From Prevotella sp. (lineage in GTDB: Bacteria; Bacteroidota; Bacteroidia; Bacteroidales; Bacteroidaceae): 64,000 nucleotides of DNA. Under the pieces are notes generated by a model. That model was not told the DNA's origin, ran no database searches, and was given only the letters and a program-made list of their open reading frames with translations. The stretch lies in assembly GCA_017471465.1 (NCBI GenBank), contig JAFUTI010000006.1:62001-126000 (forward strand), written 5' to 3'. The position numbers and the translations under genes were made by a program. Below, piece by piece: positions 17,551-26,537 of the stretch (position 1 is the stretch's first letter; each line of letters opens with the position of its first letter).

Positions 17551-20500
17551 TTATTTGACGTTAACTTTCTTGCCGTTGACAACGTAGACGCCTGCAGGTA
17601 GCTTGCGGTCGGGTCCAAACAGGTCGTCGTGGGTATAGACGCCTATCAGCTGGCCTGACAAGCTGTAAACCTTAAGCGACTGGTCGCCGCCACCCTGAGG
17701 CGTGGTCGTTATGATGCCAAGAGCCTTATCGCCGTCTTCGTCGGCAAACACAATGTCTATAGAGCGTGCTGATGACGACTTCTCGATTCTGGCTCCGAAG
17801 GGATAGACGACGATGTTGCCACCCGTGAGGAACACGCTGCCGGGCGCCTCTGTGCCTACGTATGGACTTATGGCGGTAGGTACGTTCAGAACGTAGATGC
17901 CTGTGGTATTCAGGTAGTAGGCATAGCAGGGACGGAACGTCGCACCGCCCGATGTTGCTGTGTTCAGGTAGCTGTCGCCTGAGCGATACACCTTGGCGTT
18001 GGTTGCCGCGAAGGTCACCTTGCCGGGTATGTTGTAGCGGGAAGTGTAGTTCTCGTTGTTAGGCATACTGATGATATAAGGTGTGTTGGCCTTGATAGCC
18101 GATGCCTTGACGAAACCGTTGTTGCCCAAGCTGTAAAGCCAGAAAGGCTTATGGTCGCTACCTTCCTCATAGGCAGCAAAGGGTACTAACCGGCCTTTCG
18201 TCTCGTGCGTGATGGTCTTCACGTCGAAGGGCAGCGCGATGGTCTCCCATCCGGCACTGGTACCCATTCCCGTCTGCAAGGTGTAGTTGTGGGTGAGACT
18301 GATTTTCGAGGCGTTGAACTCCTGCGGGCAGTTGAACTGCCAGGAGTCGTTCAGCACAATCTCGCCCGCCTGTCCGCCCACGATGACGTTCTCCACGCCC
18401 GAAGGTGCCACCGACGACAGCTTCACATAGAGCAGGAAGTTGCAGCCTTTGTAATAGGGATTGTTGAACGCCCCTTCGGGTATCTTTGTCTCGCTCTGCC
18501 AGACGATGGCCGACGGGTTATAACGCCAGAAGGCCTTCTGACTCACCTTCTTGATGGTGGCGGGGAAGGTGACGGAGAAGATGAAGCTCTCGGTGTCGCT
18601 ACAGAATACGGAGTCGGCAATGGCCGTCACCTGATAGCTCTTGCCGTCATAGTTCAGGGTCTCGGGTATCACCACGTCTGCATGGTCGGCATGTATCAGC
18701 TTCACCGTAGCAGTGAGGGCTGTGCCGTCAAGCAGGTAGTCGACATCGCCGAGGATGGCCGTCTCTATGCCGAAGTCGCTCTCCTCGATGTTTTCAAAGA
18801 GTTTCCAACCGTCGGTAGCCTGGTAGGCAGCTTTCTTGCCACGGGGCACGTAGAGGGTGGCTATCTTGTAGGTGTCCTCTGTCTTCGGTTTTGGATGCCT
18901 GAAGGCGTTGTCGGGGATGGAGAAAGGCGTTTCGTTCGGCGAATAGACAGCCACCAGCTCGTTGCTCCAGCGGAAGGCTTCTTCGCCGATGCTGCGCACG
19001 GTGGCTGGTATGGTGACGCTTGACAGGCTTGTGTTGTTGAAAGCCATGCGTTCTATGGTGGTCACTGACGCAGGAATGTCTATCGACGTCAGGCCAATAC
19101 TGTTGAAAGCATATTCGCCGATGCACTCCACGTCATCAGGTATGACCGTTGTCTTGCAGCCGGCCACCAGGGTCTTGTTGTCCTTGCGGACGATGGCGTT
19201 GCTGCCGGCCGGCGAGGTGAACACCGTGTTGGCGGCATCGACGGTGATGGTGGTCAGTTGGTTGCATGCGCAGAAAGCGCTGCGCCCAATAGTTTTTACC
19301 TTGGCGGGAATGTGTATGGCTGTGTTTTTGCAGTAGCCGAATGCATAAATGCCAATGCTCTCAAGCGTACTGGGCAGCTGGCTTATAACGAGGTTGCGAT
19401 TATTATGGTAGAACGCGTAGTCGCCGATTGAGACAATCCCCTCGGGCAGGATGGCCGAGGTGAGGTTGCGGTCGTTGCCGCTGCAATAGAACACATTGGC
19501 ACCGATAGCGGTGACGCTGAATCCGTTAGTCTTCTGCGGGATGGTGACAGTGCCGGCAATGTCAATGGGCGAGCCAATCAGTTCACAGGTCTTTTGCGTC
19601 CGGCTCTTCACCTGGTAGGTTAGCAGGTGGCCCTCCACAGTCGTTGCGGTGAAGACGTCGCCGTCCATAAGTGTCGTGCCGTCGGTCTCCACAATATGCT
19701 TGAACTTGCTCCAGCCCGCCGTGCTCATATAGTTGATGCGACTGCCAATGGGCACGTAGAGCGTGGCATTGTTGTAGATGCTGTCTCTTTCGGCTGACAC
19801 GCTTTTCTGGAAAACGTTCTCCTTGATTTCACAAGGCGTGTCCATCAGGGCATGGATGGCCGTCAGGTTGTTGCAGCCGTAGAAAGCATCTGAGCCTATT
19901 TCCTTCACGCTGCGGCCAATAGTCGCCGAGCGCATATACGAGTTGTATGCAAAAACATAAGTTCCTATTTTTTCTATCTGGTCGGGAATGGTGAAGGTGT
20001 ACAGAGCACTACTGCTGCAGGTTTGGAAGGCATAGTCGCCGATAGCTTTCACCGTAGTGGGGATGACGGTTGCCATACAGCCTACCACCAGTGTGTTGGT
20101 ACTCTTCTCGACAATGGCTTTACAGTTGTTGCGTGAGTCGAAATAGGGATTGGCCGACGACACCACGATGTCCTTCAGGTTGTCGCAGTAGGCAAAAGCA
20201 CTATTGCCAATCTTCCGTACTCCCTTGCCCACGGTGAGCGACTTCATCTTATTGCAGCTATAAAAAGCATAATTGGCGATACTGTCTACAGCGTCGGGTA
20301 TTGTCATCGAGGCAATAGTAGAACCAAAGAACGCGTAATAACCGATGGCTTTTACTGTTGAGGGGAAGACGGTGGTGTTGCAGCCGACAATCAGTGTGTT
20401 TGTGGCCGTCTCGATGACGGCGTTGCAGTTGCCGAGTGAGTTGTAGACCTTGTTGGCGGTTGCCACGCTAATGGAATTAAGGCCGGGATGGCTGCCGAAA

Positions 20501-21381
20501 GCAGAAGAACCAATGGACGTGACACTCGCCGGGATGGTGACTGCCACCAGTCCGCTGCCGCTGAAAGCCGAGGGTGCAATGTACGTCGTGCCCTCCTTGA
20601 TGTTGATGGTCGTGTTGTCGGGAATGGTGCCTTTGTACTTGAAGGCTACTTTTCCAAGATAAATCATGCCGGCAGGCAGGTTCTCTAACCACGGTGTGTT
20701 GTAGAAGGCAGAGCTTCCAATATACTCCAGATTGGCAATGCCCGTGATGGTCTTCAGGCTGGTACAGTTATAGAAAGTGTAGCTGTCAATATATTTCACG
20801 GTGGAGGGAAGTGCCACAGACTGCAAGGCCTTACAATAATAGAAAGCATCAGAGAAGATAGAATCGATAACAGCAGGGAACTTGACAGACTCCAACGATT
20901 CGCAGTTATAGAACGTACATCGCGGAATGTTGGTGATTTTCGAAGGAATGGTCACCGACTTCAACTTCTTGCAATTATCAAAAGTCCATTCTCCCATCTC
21001 CTCCAAGTTGTTCGGCAGACTGACTTCAGTCAGTGCTTCACAGTTCCAGAAAGTGTTGACGTTCAACTTTTTCAGGTAATAAGGCAGAGTCACCGAGGTG
21101 ATGCTCTTGCAATTGTAGAACGCACTACCGCTGGCTTCCACCACCGTGAATCCTTCTACAGACGTGGGCACGGTGACCTTGCCGATGGTGCTTGTACTGA
21201 TACACTGATATGCTATGCGGCACGTCTTGGCATTAGTATCAATGATGTCGAACGACATCTCCACACCCTCGGTTGTCTTTGCCTTGATGGTCTGTCCGTT
21301 ATAGTAGGCTGCCGTAGCCGTAAGCCATAAGGCAGCCACGAGCTGCATGGCAATGATTGATAGTATCTTTTTCATCTTCAT
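17551..21381 (-). CDS. Large BspA-like leucine-rich-repeat surface protein
   Basis: The 1276-residue protein has a signal peptide (residues 1-24) and two blocks of LRR_5 (BspA/Treponema pallidum-type) repeats of 22-23 residues with the pattern I-x-x-x-A-F-x-x-C-x-x-L-x-x-V-x-I-P. The blocks are separated by stretches of the form L-Y-V-P-x-G-x-x-x-x-Y. The last part holds beta-rich domains and ends in KVYSLSGQLIG...LPAGVYVVNGKKVNVK, a type IX secretion sorting tail. BspA-like proteins mediate adhesion to host matrix and other bacteria. It is the last gene of the operon, 9 bases after the four-BACON lipoprotein. Confidence 0.88.
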   Translation of the reverse strand: MKMKKILSIIAMQLVAALWLTATAAYYNGQTIKAKTTEGVEMSFDIIDTNAKTCRIAYQCISTSTIGKVTVPTSVEGFTVVEASGSAFYNCKSITSVTLPYYLKKLNVNTFWNCEALTEVSLPNNLEEMGEWTFDNCKKLKSVTIPSKITNIPRCTFYNCESLESVKFPAVIDSIFSDAFYYCKALQSVALPSTVKYIDSYTFYNCTSLKTITGIANLEYIGSSAFYNTPWLENLPAGMIYLGKVAFKYKGTIPDNTTINIKEGTTYIAPSAFSGSGLVAVTIPASVTSIGSSAFGSHPGLNSISVATANKVYNSLGNCNAVIETATNTLIVGCNTTVFPSTVKAIGYYAFFGSTIASMTIPDAVDSIANYAFYSCNKMKSLTVGKGVRKIGNSAFAYCDNLKDIVVSSANPYFDSRNNCKAIVEKSTNTLVVGCMATVIPTTVKAIGDYAFQTCSSSALYTFTIPDQIEKIGTYVFAYNSYMRSATIGRSVKEIGSDAFYGCNNLTAIHALMDTPCEIKENVFQKSVSAERDSIYNNATLYVPIGSRINYMSTAGWSKFKHIVETDGTTLMDGDVFTATTVEGHLLTYQVKSRTQKTCELIGSPIDIAGTVTIPQKTNGFSVTAIGANVFYCSGNDRNLTSAILPEGIVSIGDYAFYHNNRNLVISQLPSTLESIGIYAFGYCKNTAIHIPAKVKTIGRSAFCACNQLTTITVDAANTVFTSPAGSNAIVRKDNKTLVAGCKTTVIPDDVECIGEYAFNSIGLTSIDIPASVTTIERMAFNNTSLSSVTIPATVRSIGEEAFRWSNELVAVYSPNETPFSIPDNAFRHPKPKTEDTYKIATLYVPRGKKAAYQATDGWKLFENIEESDFGIETAILGDVDYLLDGTALTATVKLIHADHADVVIPETLNYDGKSYQVTAIADSVFCSDTESFIFSVTFPATIKKVSQKAFWRYNPSAIVWQSETKIPEGAFNNPYYKGCNFLLYVKLSSVAPSGVENVIVGGQAGEIVLNDSWQFNCPQEFNASKISLTHNYTLQTGMGTSAGWETIALPFDVKTITHETKGRLVPFAAYEEGSDHKPFWLYSLGNNGFVKASAIKANTPYIISMPNNENYTSRYNIPGKVTFAATNAKVYRSGDSYLNTATSGGATFRPCYAYYLNTTGIYVLNVPTAISPYVGTEAPGSVFLTGGNIVVYPFGARIEKSSSARSIDIVFADEDGDKALGIITTTPQGGGDQSLKVYSLSGQLIGVYTHDDLFGPDRKLPAGVYVVNGKKVNVK

Positions 21382-21390
21382 TCCCTTTCC

Positions 21391-22623
21391 TTATTGTTGT
21401 TTTCTGCTGTACTGCGGCGTGGTGTTGTCGCCCTCGCCTGGTTTCACTTCTACGTATTCCTGCTGGGTTACCTGCAACGTCAATGGCGCAAGGCTGCTGT
21501 TGCCCGGCGTGATGGTGATGGTGGCTGTTCGTGGCGTCAGCGCCTCGTTGGTTGTGACCGTCACCTGCAAGCTGCCATTGCCCGTGCCCGAGTGAGGCGA
21601 AACCGTGCACCAAGAGACATTCGACGTTGCCGTCCAGCTGACGTTCGATGTTATCATAACTGTCTTCCCGCCTTCGTTACAGGTGAACGACAGGCTGCTG
21701 GCATCGGCCTGCAGAGTGGGCGGTGCCGGCAGTTGCGACACGTTGACAGTCTGCGTCAGCGAGGCACTGCCCTCTACAATCTCCACACGGGCAGTTCTCG
21801 TTGCGCCCGTATTGTTCAGACCTACGGCCTTTAGCGTCACCGTGCCATTGCCTCGTCCGCTGACGGGAGTCACCGTGAGCCAGTTTTGGGAAACGTTGCT
21901 GACATACCAATCTGATGTTGTCGCGATAGTAATGGTAGACGAGAGAGCGTCGGACAGCGTGACGTTAAGCGGCGATATGGTGAAGGCGACGCCCTCCTGA
22001 CTGACCTGCACCGTGACGGGCTGCAGGCTGGTGTCGACAGACTTGACGGTGATTGTTGCCGTGCGCGATGTCAGTGAGGCGTTCTGCGTAACTTTCACCG
22101 TCAGACTGCCATTGCCCGCTCCCATGCGGGGCGTTACCGTACACCATGAGGCACTCGACTCCACCGTCCAGCTCTGGTTCGACGAAACATTAACAGTCTC
22201 CTCGCCTGCGGAACTGGTAAATGACAGGGTAGAGCGGTCTGCCAACAGTCTGGGTGTCGGCGGCTGCTGCGTGACGTTGACGACAGCCGACTGTGCCGTT
22301 CCAGACTCTATAATCACCACCTGTGCCGTTCTGGCCTGGCGGGTAATGTTCTCACCCAAGGCTTTCAGTGTTATCGTAGCATTGCCATGCCCGTTGACTG
22401 GCGTAGCAGTCAGCCAGCTTTCGGTAAAAGTACTGACATTCCAGTCTGTACCGCTCTTGATGCTGACCGTCGCCACGCCTTCGTCGTTCAGCGTGACGGT
22501 GAGTGGCGTGACGGAAAAGGGCGTGATGTCGGCCTTGTCGTCGCCACCACCACTACTACAGGCTATCAGGCAGACGACAGCCAAGCCTGCCCATACGTTA
22601 CTGATTGTTTTAATGATTTTCAT
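21391..22623 (-). CDS. Lipoprotein with four BACON domains
   Basis: The 410-residue protein has a lipobox at C22 (VCLIACSSGGG). Four tandem BACON-like domains of about 90 residues follow, recognised by D/S-W-x-V-x-x-x-x-x-W-L/C-T-V-T-P-x-x-G-x-G-N-G-S/T-x-T-x-K. BACON domains bind carbohydrate or mucin-like ligands in gut Bacteroidetes. The start codon overlaps the stop of the M6 protease by four bases, so the two are coupled. The repeats are close in sequence, suggesting recent internal duplication. Confidence 0.87.
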   Translation of the reverse strand: MKIIKTISNVWAGLAVVCLIACSSGGGDDKADITPFSVTPLTVTLNDEGVATVSIKSGTDWNVSTFTESWLTATPVNGHGNATITLKALGENITRQARTAQVVIIESGTAQSAVVNVTQQPPTPRLLADRSTLSFTSSAGEETVNVSSNQSWTVESSASWCTVTPRMGAGNGSLTVKVTQNASLTSRTATITVKSVDTSLQPVTVQVSQEGVAFTISPLNVTLSDALSSTITIATTSDWYVSNVSQNWLTVTPVSGRGNGTVTLKAVGLNNTGATRTARVEIVEGSASLTQTVNVSQLPAPPTLQADASSLSFTCNEGGKTVMITSNVSWTATSNVSWCTVSPHSGTGNGSLQVTVTTNEALTPRTATITITPGNSSLAPLTLQVTQQEYVEVKPGEGDNTTPQYSRKQQ

Positions 22624-24800
22624 CTTACGATTATTTTTTTGTTGGTTCCATCACTAATAATGTTCAGGCCAGACCTCAAGTGTGACCGTTTCTGGCCAGT
22701 AATACTATAGATAGAAGGTATGTTGCTTCGTGACTTGATGATATTGCTGACAGCAGTCTCCTGTTGTATTTCCTGTTCGACCTCTATGTTGTCGATGGCT
22801 AGGATGCTGCCCGAAAAAGCTTTTCCGATGATACGGAAGCTACCGTCGACACGGTCGGGCAGGTCGATAAACGTCTGCCGCCATCGGTTGTTTTCTGTAG
22901 CGGCTATTTCTGTATAGTTCCAGTCAGGGTTGTCAGCGATATGGTATCCTACACTAACAATGTTTGGCTTGTTGAAGCGCAAATGTAGCGGAGCTGCACA
23001 AATCTTCAGGCGGATTTTACCTGCTGCCGATACTGTACAGTGAAACTCCAGCGTGTCGCTCATATCCTTCCCCGTATCTTGTGCCGACAGTTGCAGGCTC
23101 CTGACGCCATCATAGGCTATAGGCTTGCTGACAATGGCCATCGTATTCTCGGGGTTGTCCTCTATAGTCCAGGCCGTCGGCTCTTTGCCGTCGATAACGG
23201 TGCTTTCACCTTCGAAGCCCTCAAAGAACAAACTTGTCCACTCTTTTGTCTCGTAGGAGGCACCGTCACTGTTGTTTGTCAATACAATGTTTCCCTGACT
23301 GTCCAATGCAATGTTATTAATCTCAATGCCGCACTCTGTTCCGTCCCAATAGAATGCCTTGGGTGTAGAGCTTTGTCCGAAGTCGGTGTTGTTGGTACGC
23401 CCTGGGAATGGGCAACCGTCGGAATTGATGTCGCCATAGGATGCAGGGGTGTTGCCAGGCAGTTTGCTTTGTGCGGAGGCACACACCACGTAACACATCT
23501 GCGGTGCCGTGGCATTAATTTCGTTGGCGGCATTGGCAAGGTCTGAGTGTATGTGGAATATCAGGAGCCCAGCACCCGGCAGTCCGGCACCCCACCGCTC
23601 CTTGCTTCTGTTCTCCAAAAGATAATAATCACTATATTCGTCGGGCTTCAGAATATAGTAGCTCTCTGCGTCGTCGTGAGAGGGCGATATGGTTACCTCG
23701 CCTTTAGGAAGAACCTTCGGGCTTATCCAGCCGTAATTGAACGCCTTGACGTAGGGATTGAAGTCGGCTGGCGTAATGCCGTCATTGTTCCAACTGCCAG
23801 AAGCCATCACATCCCACTTACCTGTACCCAGATAACTGCCTCCAGTAGCATAGTCGGTATCGTAGAAGTCCATAGCTCCTAAGGCGTGACCTATCTCGTG
23901 GCAGTGGGGACCGATGCGCGAGATGCCACCGCCGGAGTTGCCGCGAAGTTCAGGTGCACAGGAGTAGCGGTCGATCTTCAGCCCTTGAATTTCATAAGGA
24001 CGATAAAAAGTGGCTTCGTGCGACCAGATAGCATCGGCGGCAGCACCAGCCTCTTCGCCATAGCCGGCGAAGATGATGTGGACATTGTCAATAAATCCGT
24101 CACCGTCGCCATCGTATTGTTGCAGGTCGGTGTTCGCTGCCACTTTCGTGATGGCTTCTTCAAAAAGGCTGTAGGCATTGACATCGTTATTATTTCTTCC
24201 GCTGTTCCTGCCATAATACGACATATTGTGTTCGGCGGTATAGGGACCGTAGATGTCGCTCTGAAGTTCCAGCTGATGGTAGGATGCAGACAAATAGAAG
24301 TCGCGGACGCTGCCTTTAGCACCGTCCTCGCTATACCCTTCTTCGTTGAAGAGCCGCCTAAAGTCCTCCTGGCTCTTCGTGAGTGGCAGGTCAAGATAGC
24401 TCATAAGAATAATGAGCATTCTGCGCTTGCCTATGGCAGGTTTGATTTTTCTTGTGGAAACGGATTCCTCTTTCTGCTGCTCTTTTCGCCCTACCAAATG
24501 CTTGGGAACCGACATCAGGAAGTCCTTTGCCTCTGGTAGATGGCCTTTATCCAATGTCCACGGCGTGGCAGTGAGCGTAGAGTCACTGCCAAGCTGGGCA
24601 TAACTCCACTCCCCGTGCTCATTTCTTACAATGGTATGGCCGTCTTCTGACTCAGCCCATTTACAGTGTTCGTCGCCAAATAGTCTGATATAGACAAGCT
24701 TGCCGTTTACCATCTGAGGAATTTTGTATGGATAGGCAGAAATGGCACGACAGCCAGTGGACATCAAGACAAGGATGACAGAAAGCAGTAGTTTTCTCAT
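22620..24800 (-). CDS. Secreted M6-family zinc metalloprotease
   Basis: The 726-residue protein has a signal peptide and propeptide (to about residue 120), then an M6 (immune inhibitor A-like) peptidase domain. The zinc motif HEIGHALGAMD spans residues 301-311, with E302 catalytic. The C-terminal third is a beta-sandwich domain, ending in a sorting-type tail (IYSITGQKRSHLRSGLNII). M6 enzymes degrade host proteins outside the cell. Between this gene and the upstream BACON lipoprotein lies a strong hairpin, so its expression may depend on read-through. Confidence 0.88.
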   Translation of the reverse strand: MRKLLLSVILVLMSTGCRAISAYPYKIPQMVNGKLVYIRLFGDEHCKWAESEDGHTIVRNEHGEWSYAQLGSDSTLTATPWTLDKGHLPEAKDFLMSVPKHLVGRKEQQKEESVSTRKIKPAIGKRRMLIILMSYLDLPLTKSQEDFRRLFNEEGYSEDGAKGSVRDFYLSASYHQLELQSDIYGPYTAEHNMSYYGRNSGRNNNDVNAYSLFEEAITKVAANTDLQQYDGDGDGFIDNVHIIFAGYGEEAGAAADAIWSHEATFYRPYEIQGLKIDRYSCAPELRGNSGGGISRIGPHCHEIGHALGAMDFYDTDYATGGSYLGTGKWDVMASGSWNNDGITPADFNPYVKAFNYGWISPKVLPKGEVTISPSHDDAESYYILKPDEYSDYYLLENRSKERWGAGLPGAGLLIFHIHSDLANAANEINATAPQMCYVVCASAQSKLPGNTPASYGDINSDGCPFPGRTNNTDFGQSSTPKAFYWDGTECGIEINNIALDSQGNIVLTNNSDGASYETKEWTSLFFEGFEGESTVIDGKEPTAWTIEDNPENTMAIVSKPIAYDGVRSLQLSAQDTGKDMSDTLEFHCTVSAAGKIRLKICAAPLHLRFNKPNIVSVGYHIADNPDWNYTEIAATENNRWRQTFIDLPDRVDGSFRIIGKAFSGSILAIDNIEVEQEIQQETAVSNIIKSRSNIPSIYSITGQKRSHLRSGLNIISDGTNKKIIVR

Positions 24801-24812
24801 AGCATAAAAAAA

Positions 24813-24847
24813 GGGGGAAGATAACGCACCTGCGGTTATCTTTCCCC
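24813..24847 (-). terminator. Intrinsic terminator or attenuator before the M6 protease gene
   Basis: A 13-bp stem (24813-24825 with 24835-24847, one G-T pair, 9-base loop) is followed on the minus strand by a run of seven T. It lies between the BACON lipoprotein stop (24865) and the protease start (24800), leaving only 12 bases to the start codon. No separate promoter is visible in between. Confidence 0.75.
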
Positions 24848-24864
24848 ATTATCTAAACGCTTTA

Positions 24865-25545
24865 TTAATTCTTAGTTCCTGTGAAGAAGAATGTTGTTGA
24901 ACTCATAGCAAAACTCAACGTCAGAGTACCCTGGAAGTAGTTTCCCTCAATGGTATATGATGTTTCTGACGTCAGTGTGATGCGACCGTCGCTTTGTGTG
25001 GTAGCCACCAAGTTGTAACCAGAACTCAGGTTAATGTCGAACTGCTCGCAAATCAGGCTTGACAGACGATAAGTCGTTGATGAAAGCTTGGTCATCGTGA
25101 CATAACAGGGAGCGGGACTATCACTGTAACCCATTGGCTTCAGTGTACCGACATAGCTGCCTTCAAGCGAAGGAGTGCTATCAACCTGCTGTGATACGGT
25201 GATAACGGTTGATGCAGAACCGGCGTTGATATATAGAACGCAACTTCTGGAACTACGCTCGGTATTTGCCTGAGCAGTCAGCATGATTGTGCCGTTTCCA
25301 GACCCTTGCATCGGACTTACTGTCAGCCAACTGGGCATACCGCTCACCGTCCAATTGGTATTGCTGGTAATAGAGACAACCTGTACACCGCCGCTTTGCC
25401 CAATACTTATCGAAGGCATATTAACGGAAACTTTGTCGGGGTCACTTCCGTTATCGTCATCACCGCACGATACGAAACCTACACTCATCATGCCGACCAT
25501 TATCATTGTCAGCAGGCTCCAAAAAATACTGTTATTTTTCATCAT
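24865..25545 (-). CDS. Single-BACON lipoprotein
   Basis: The 226-residue protein has a lipobox at C27 (VGFVSCGDDDNG), one BACON domain at about 38-125 (NTNWTVSGMPSWLTVSPMQGSGNG) and a C-terminal beta-barrel-like domain with a lipocalin/calycin look (GSYVGTLKPMGY...YFQGTLTLSFAM). It probably sits on the cell surface and binds glycans. It is the first gene of the operon that continues with the M6 protease. ATG codons at 25545 and 25542 are both possible starts. Confidence 0.85.
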   Translation of the reverse strand: MMKNNSIFWSLLTMIMVGMMSVGFVSCGDDDNGSDPDKVSVNMPSISIGQSGGVQVVSITSNTNWTVSGMPSWLTVSPMQGSGNGTIMLTAQANTERSSRSCVLYINAGSASTVITVSQQVDSTPSLEGSYVGTLKPMGYSDSPAPCYVTMTKLSSTTYRLSSLICEQFDINLSSGYNLVATTQSDGRITLTSETSYTIEGNYFQGTLTLSFAMSSTTFFFTGTKN

Positions 25546-25908
25546 TGTTTTAAGTTTAATTTGGTTATTGATATGTTAATAATACTATTGTTCGATTTGA
25601 CCAGCACAAACGCGTATATACGCAGAAACGTGGAATTGCTATTGTTCCACATCCCTGACTTGAGGCTCTGGTAAACCCGTAAAAAAAGATACAGACATAA
25701 CAAGTCCACGTTATACACGCGAACCATTGTTACTCCATCTTGTTTTTACACTTTTTGAAATTTACCAGATTTCAAGTCACAAGATAGAAGCACAACGCTT
25801 CATTATTTATCCCACGAAAGAAGCTCCCGCCCTGCCTCCGCCGCACTTTTCAGTGGTGATTCGGGTTTCGGCCTCGGCCTTTCGGCCACCAGCCATTTTA
25901 ATGGTAGG
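25546..25908 (-). ncRNA. Candidate structured leader RNA or small RNA
   Basis: Transcription from the promoter at 25914 would produce about 360 bases before the BACON gene. The first 100 bases are far more GC-rich than the rest. They hold several short stem-loops, including CCATT/AATGG, GGCC-GAAA-GGCC, CACT-GAAA-AGTG and a 5' CCGCC able to pair with a later GGCGG. No convincing coding region exists; short frames here lack a sensible start and product. A known riboswitch class was not recognised. A small palindrome (GCGTATATACGC, 25612-25623) lies near the gene. Function as a regulatory leader or free RNA is inference. Confidence 0.35.
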
Positions 25909-25913
25909 CGGTG

Positions 25914-25944
25914 CAAAGATACGAATAATTTCGAAACAGCCAAA
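25914..25944 (-). promoter_or_regulatory. Strong minus-strand promoter with long leader
   Basis: On the minus strand TTTG (25941-25944), a spacer of 19 and TATCTTTG (25914-25921) give a perfect consensus. The nearest gene in that direction starts at 25545, so the transcript has a leader of about 360 bases. Confidence 0.75.
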
Positions 25945-26120
25945 ATAATTTTTAATAAATTTTCAAGAAAGGCAGATAATATAGAAAAAAACATAAAAGA
26001 TGTGTCGAAACGGGTAAAGTCAGTATCTGGGTGTGGGAAGTGTGACGAGTGTGGTGTGTTTTTCTGTTAAGCTATGCCTATAGGAAATGGAAGATGGAAA
26101 AGGTAAGAGGTAAGGAGGTT

Positions 26121-26225
26121 GAGAGGCCGTGACGTTTTTACGAGAGGCCGGTATTTTTTTACGAGGGGCCGTGACGTTTTCACGAGAGGCCGGTATTTTT
26201 TCACGAGCGGCCGTGACGTTTTTCG
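26121..26225. repeat. Five tandem 21-bp repeats of two alternating types
   Basis: Five adjacent units of exactly 21 bases start at 26121, 26142, 26163, 26184 and 26205. Odd units share GGCCGTGACGTTTT, even units share GGCCGGTATTTTTT, and all begin GAG and most end AC. The larger period is thus 42 bases repeated two and a half times. A single copy of the odd type (CCGTGACGTTTTTCACGAG) is also present near 17520. It is in a 1.3-kb region without a credible gene. Confidence 0.85.
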
Positions 26226-26325
26226 GTGGGCGTTCTGACGGATCATTCCCATCAGCCACGTCAAAATTCGTTTTATGATTTGTCTCATCATGCTTGTAAA
26301 TATATAATTGTTATAACCGTCAATG

Positions 26326-26388
26326 AACCCTCACCTCTCGCACCTCTCACACCCGCCTTAGGTGCGGGAGGTGTGGGAGGTGTGGGTT
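26326..26388. repeat. Long imperfect inverted repeat
   Basis: Arms of 28 bases (26326-26353 and 26361-26388), with a 7-base loop, pair with two mismatches and three G-T pairs. Each arm is itself made of CACCTC-like units. Just downstream is an alternating CG palindrome (ATACGCGCGCGCGTAT, 26412-26427). It could be a terminator-like RNA hairpin or a dispersed repeat; no gene is nearby on either side within 400 bases. Confidence 0.6.
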
Positions 26389-26537
26389 GTTTTCTCCTTG
26401 TCCCTATTATAATACGCGCGCGCGTATAACGTATAACAAGGCTGACACGCTGTCTGCGCACACAGCGGCAGGACTTAAATTTGTGTACATTTGCCGTCAC
26501 TATTGCTGTAACTATCTCTCACACAGCGGTTTACAGA

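Noticed and set aside
25803-25994. Minus-strand 63-codon frame over the strong promoter
   Set aside because: It would begin upstream of the -33 box of the promoter at 25914-25944, so most of it would not be in the transcript. It is more likely chance coding in structured RNA.
26121-26225. CRISPR array
   Set aside because: Units are adjacent without unique spacers, and no cas genes are present.
26020-26291. Two overlapping minus-strand frames with repeated residues in the 21-bp array
   Set aside because: Two frames are open at once because the unit is 21 bases. Neither has a promoter, a ribosome-binding site or a recognisable fold.
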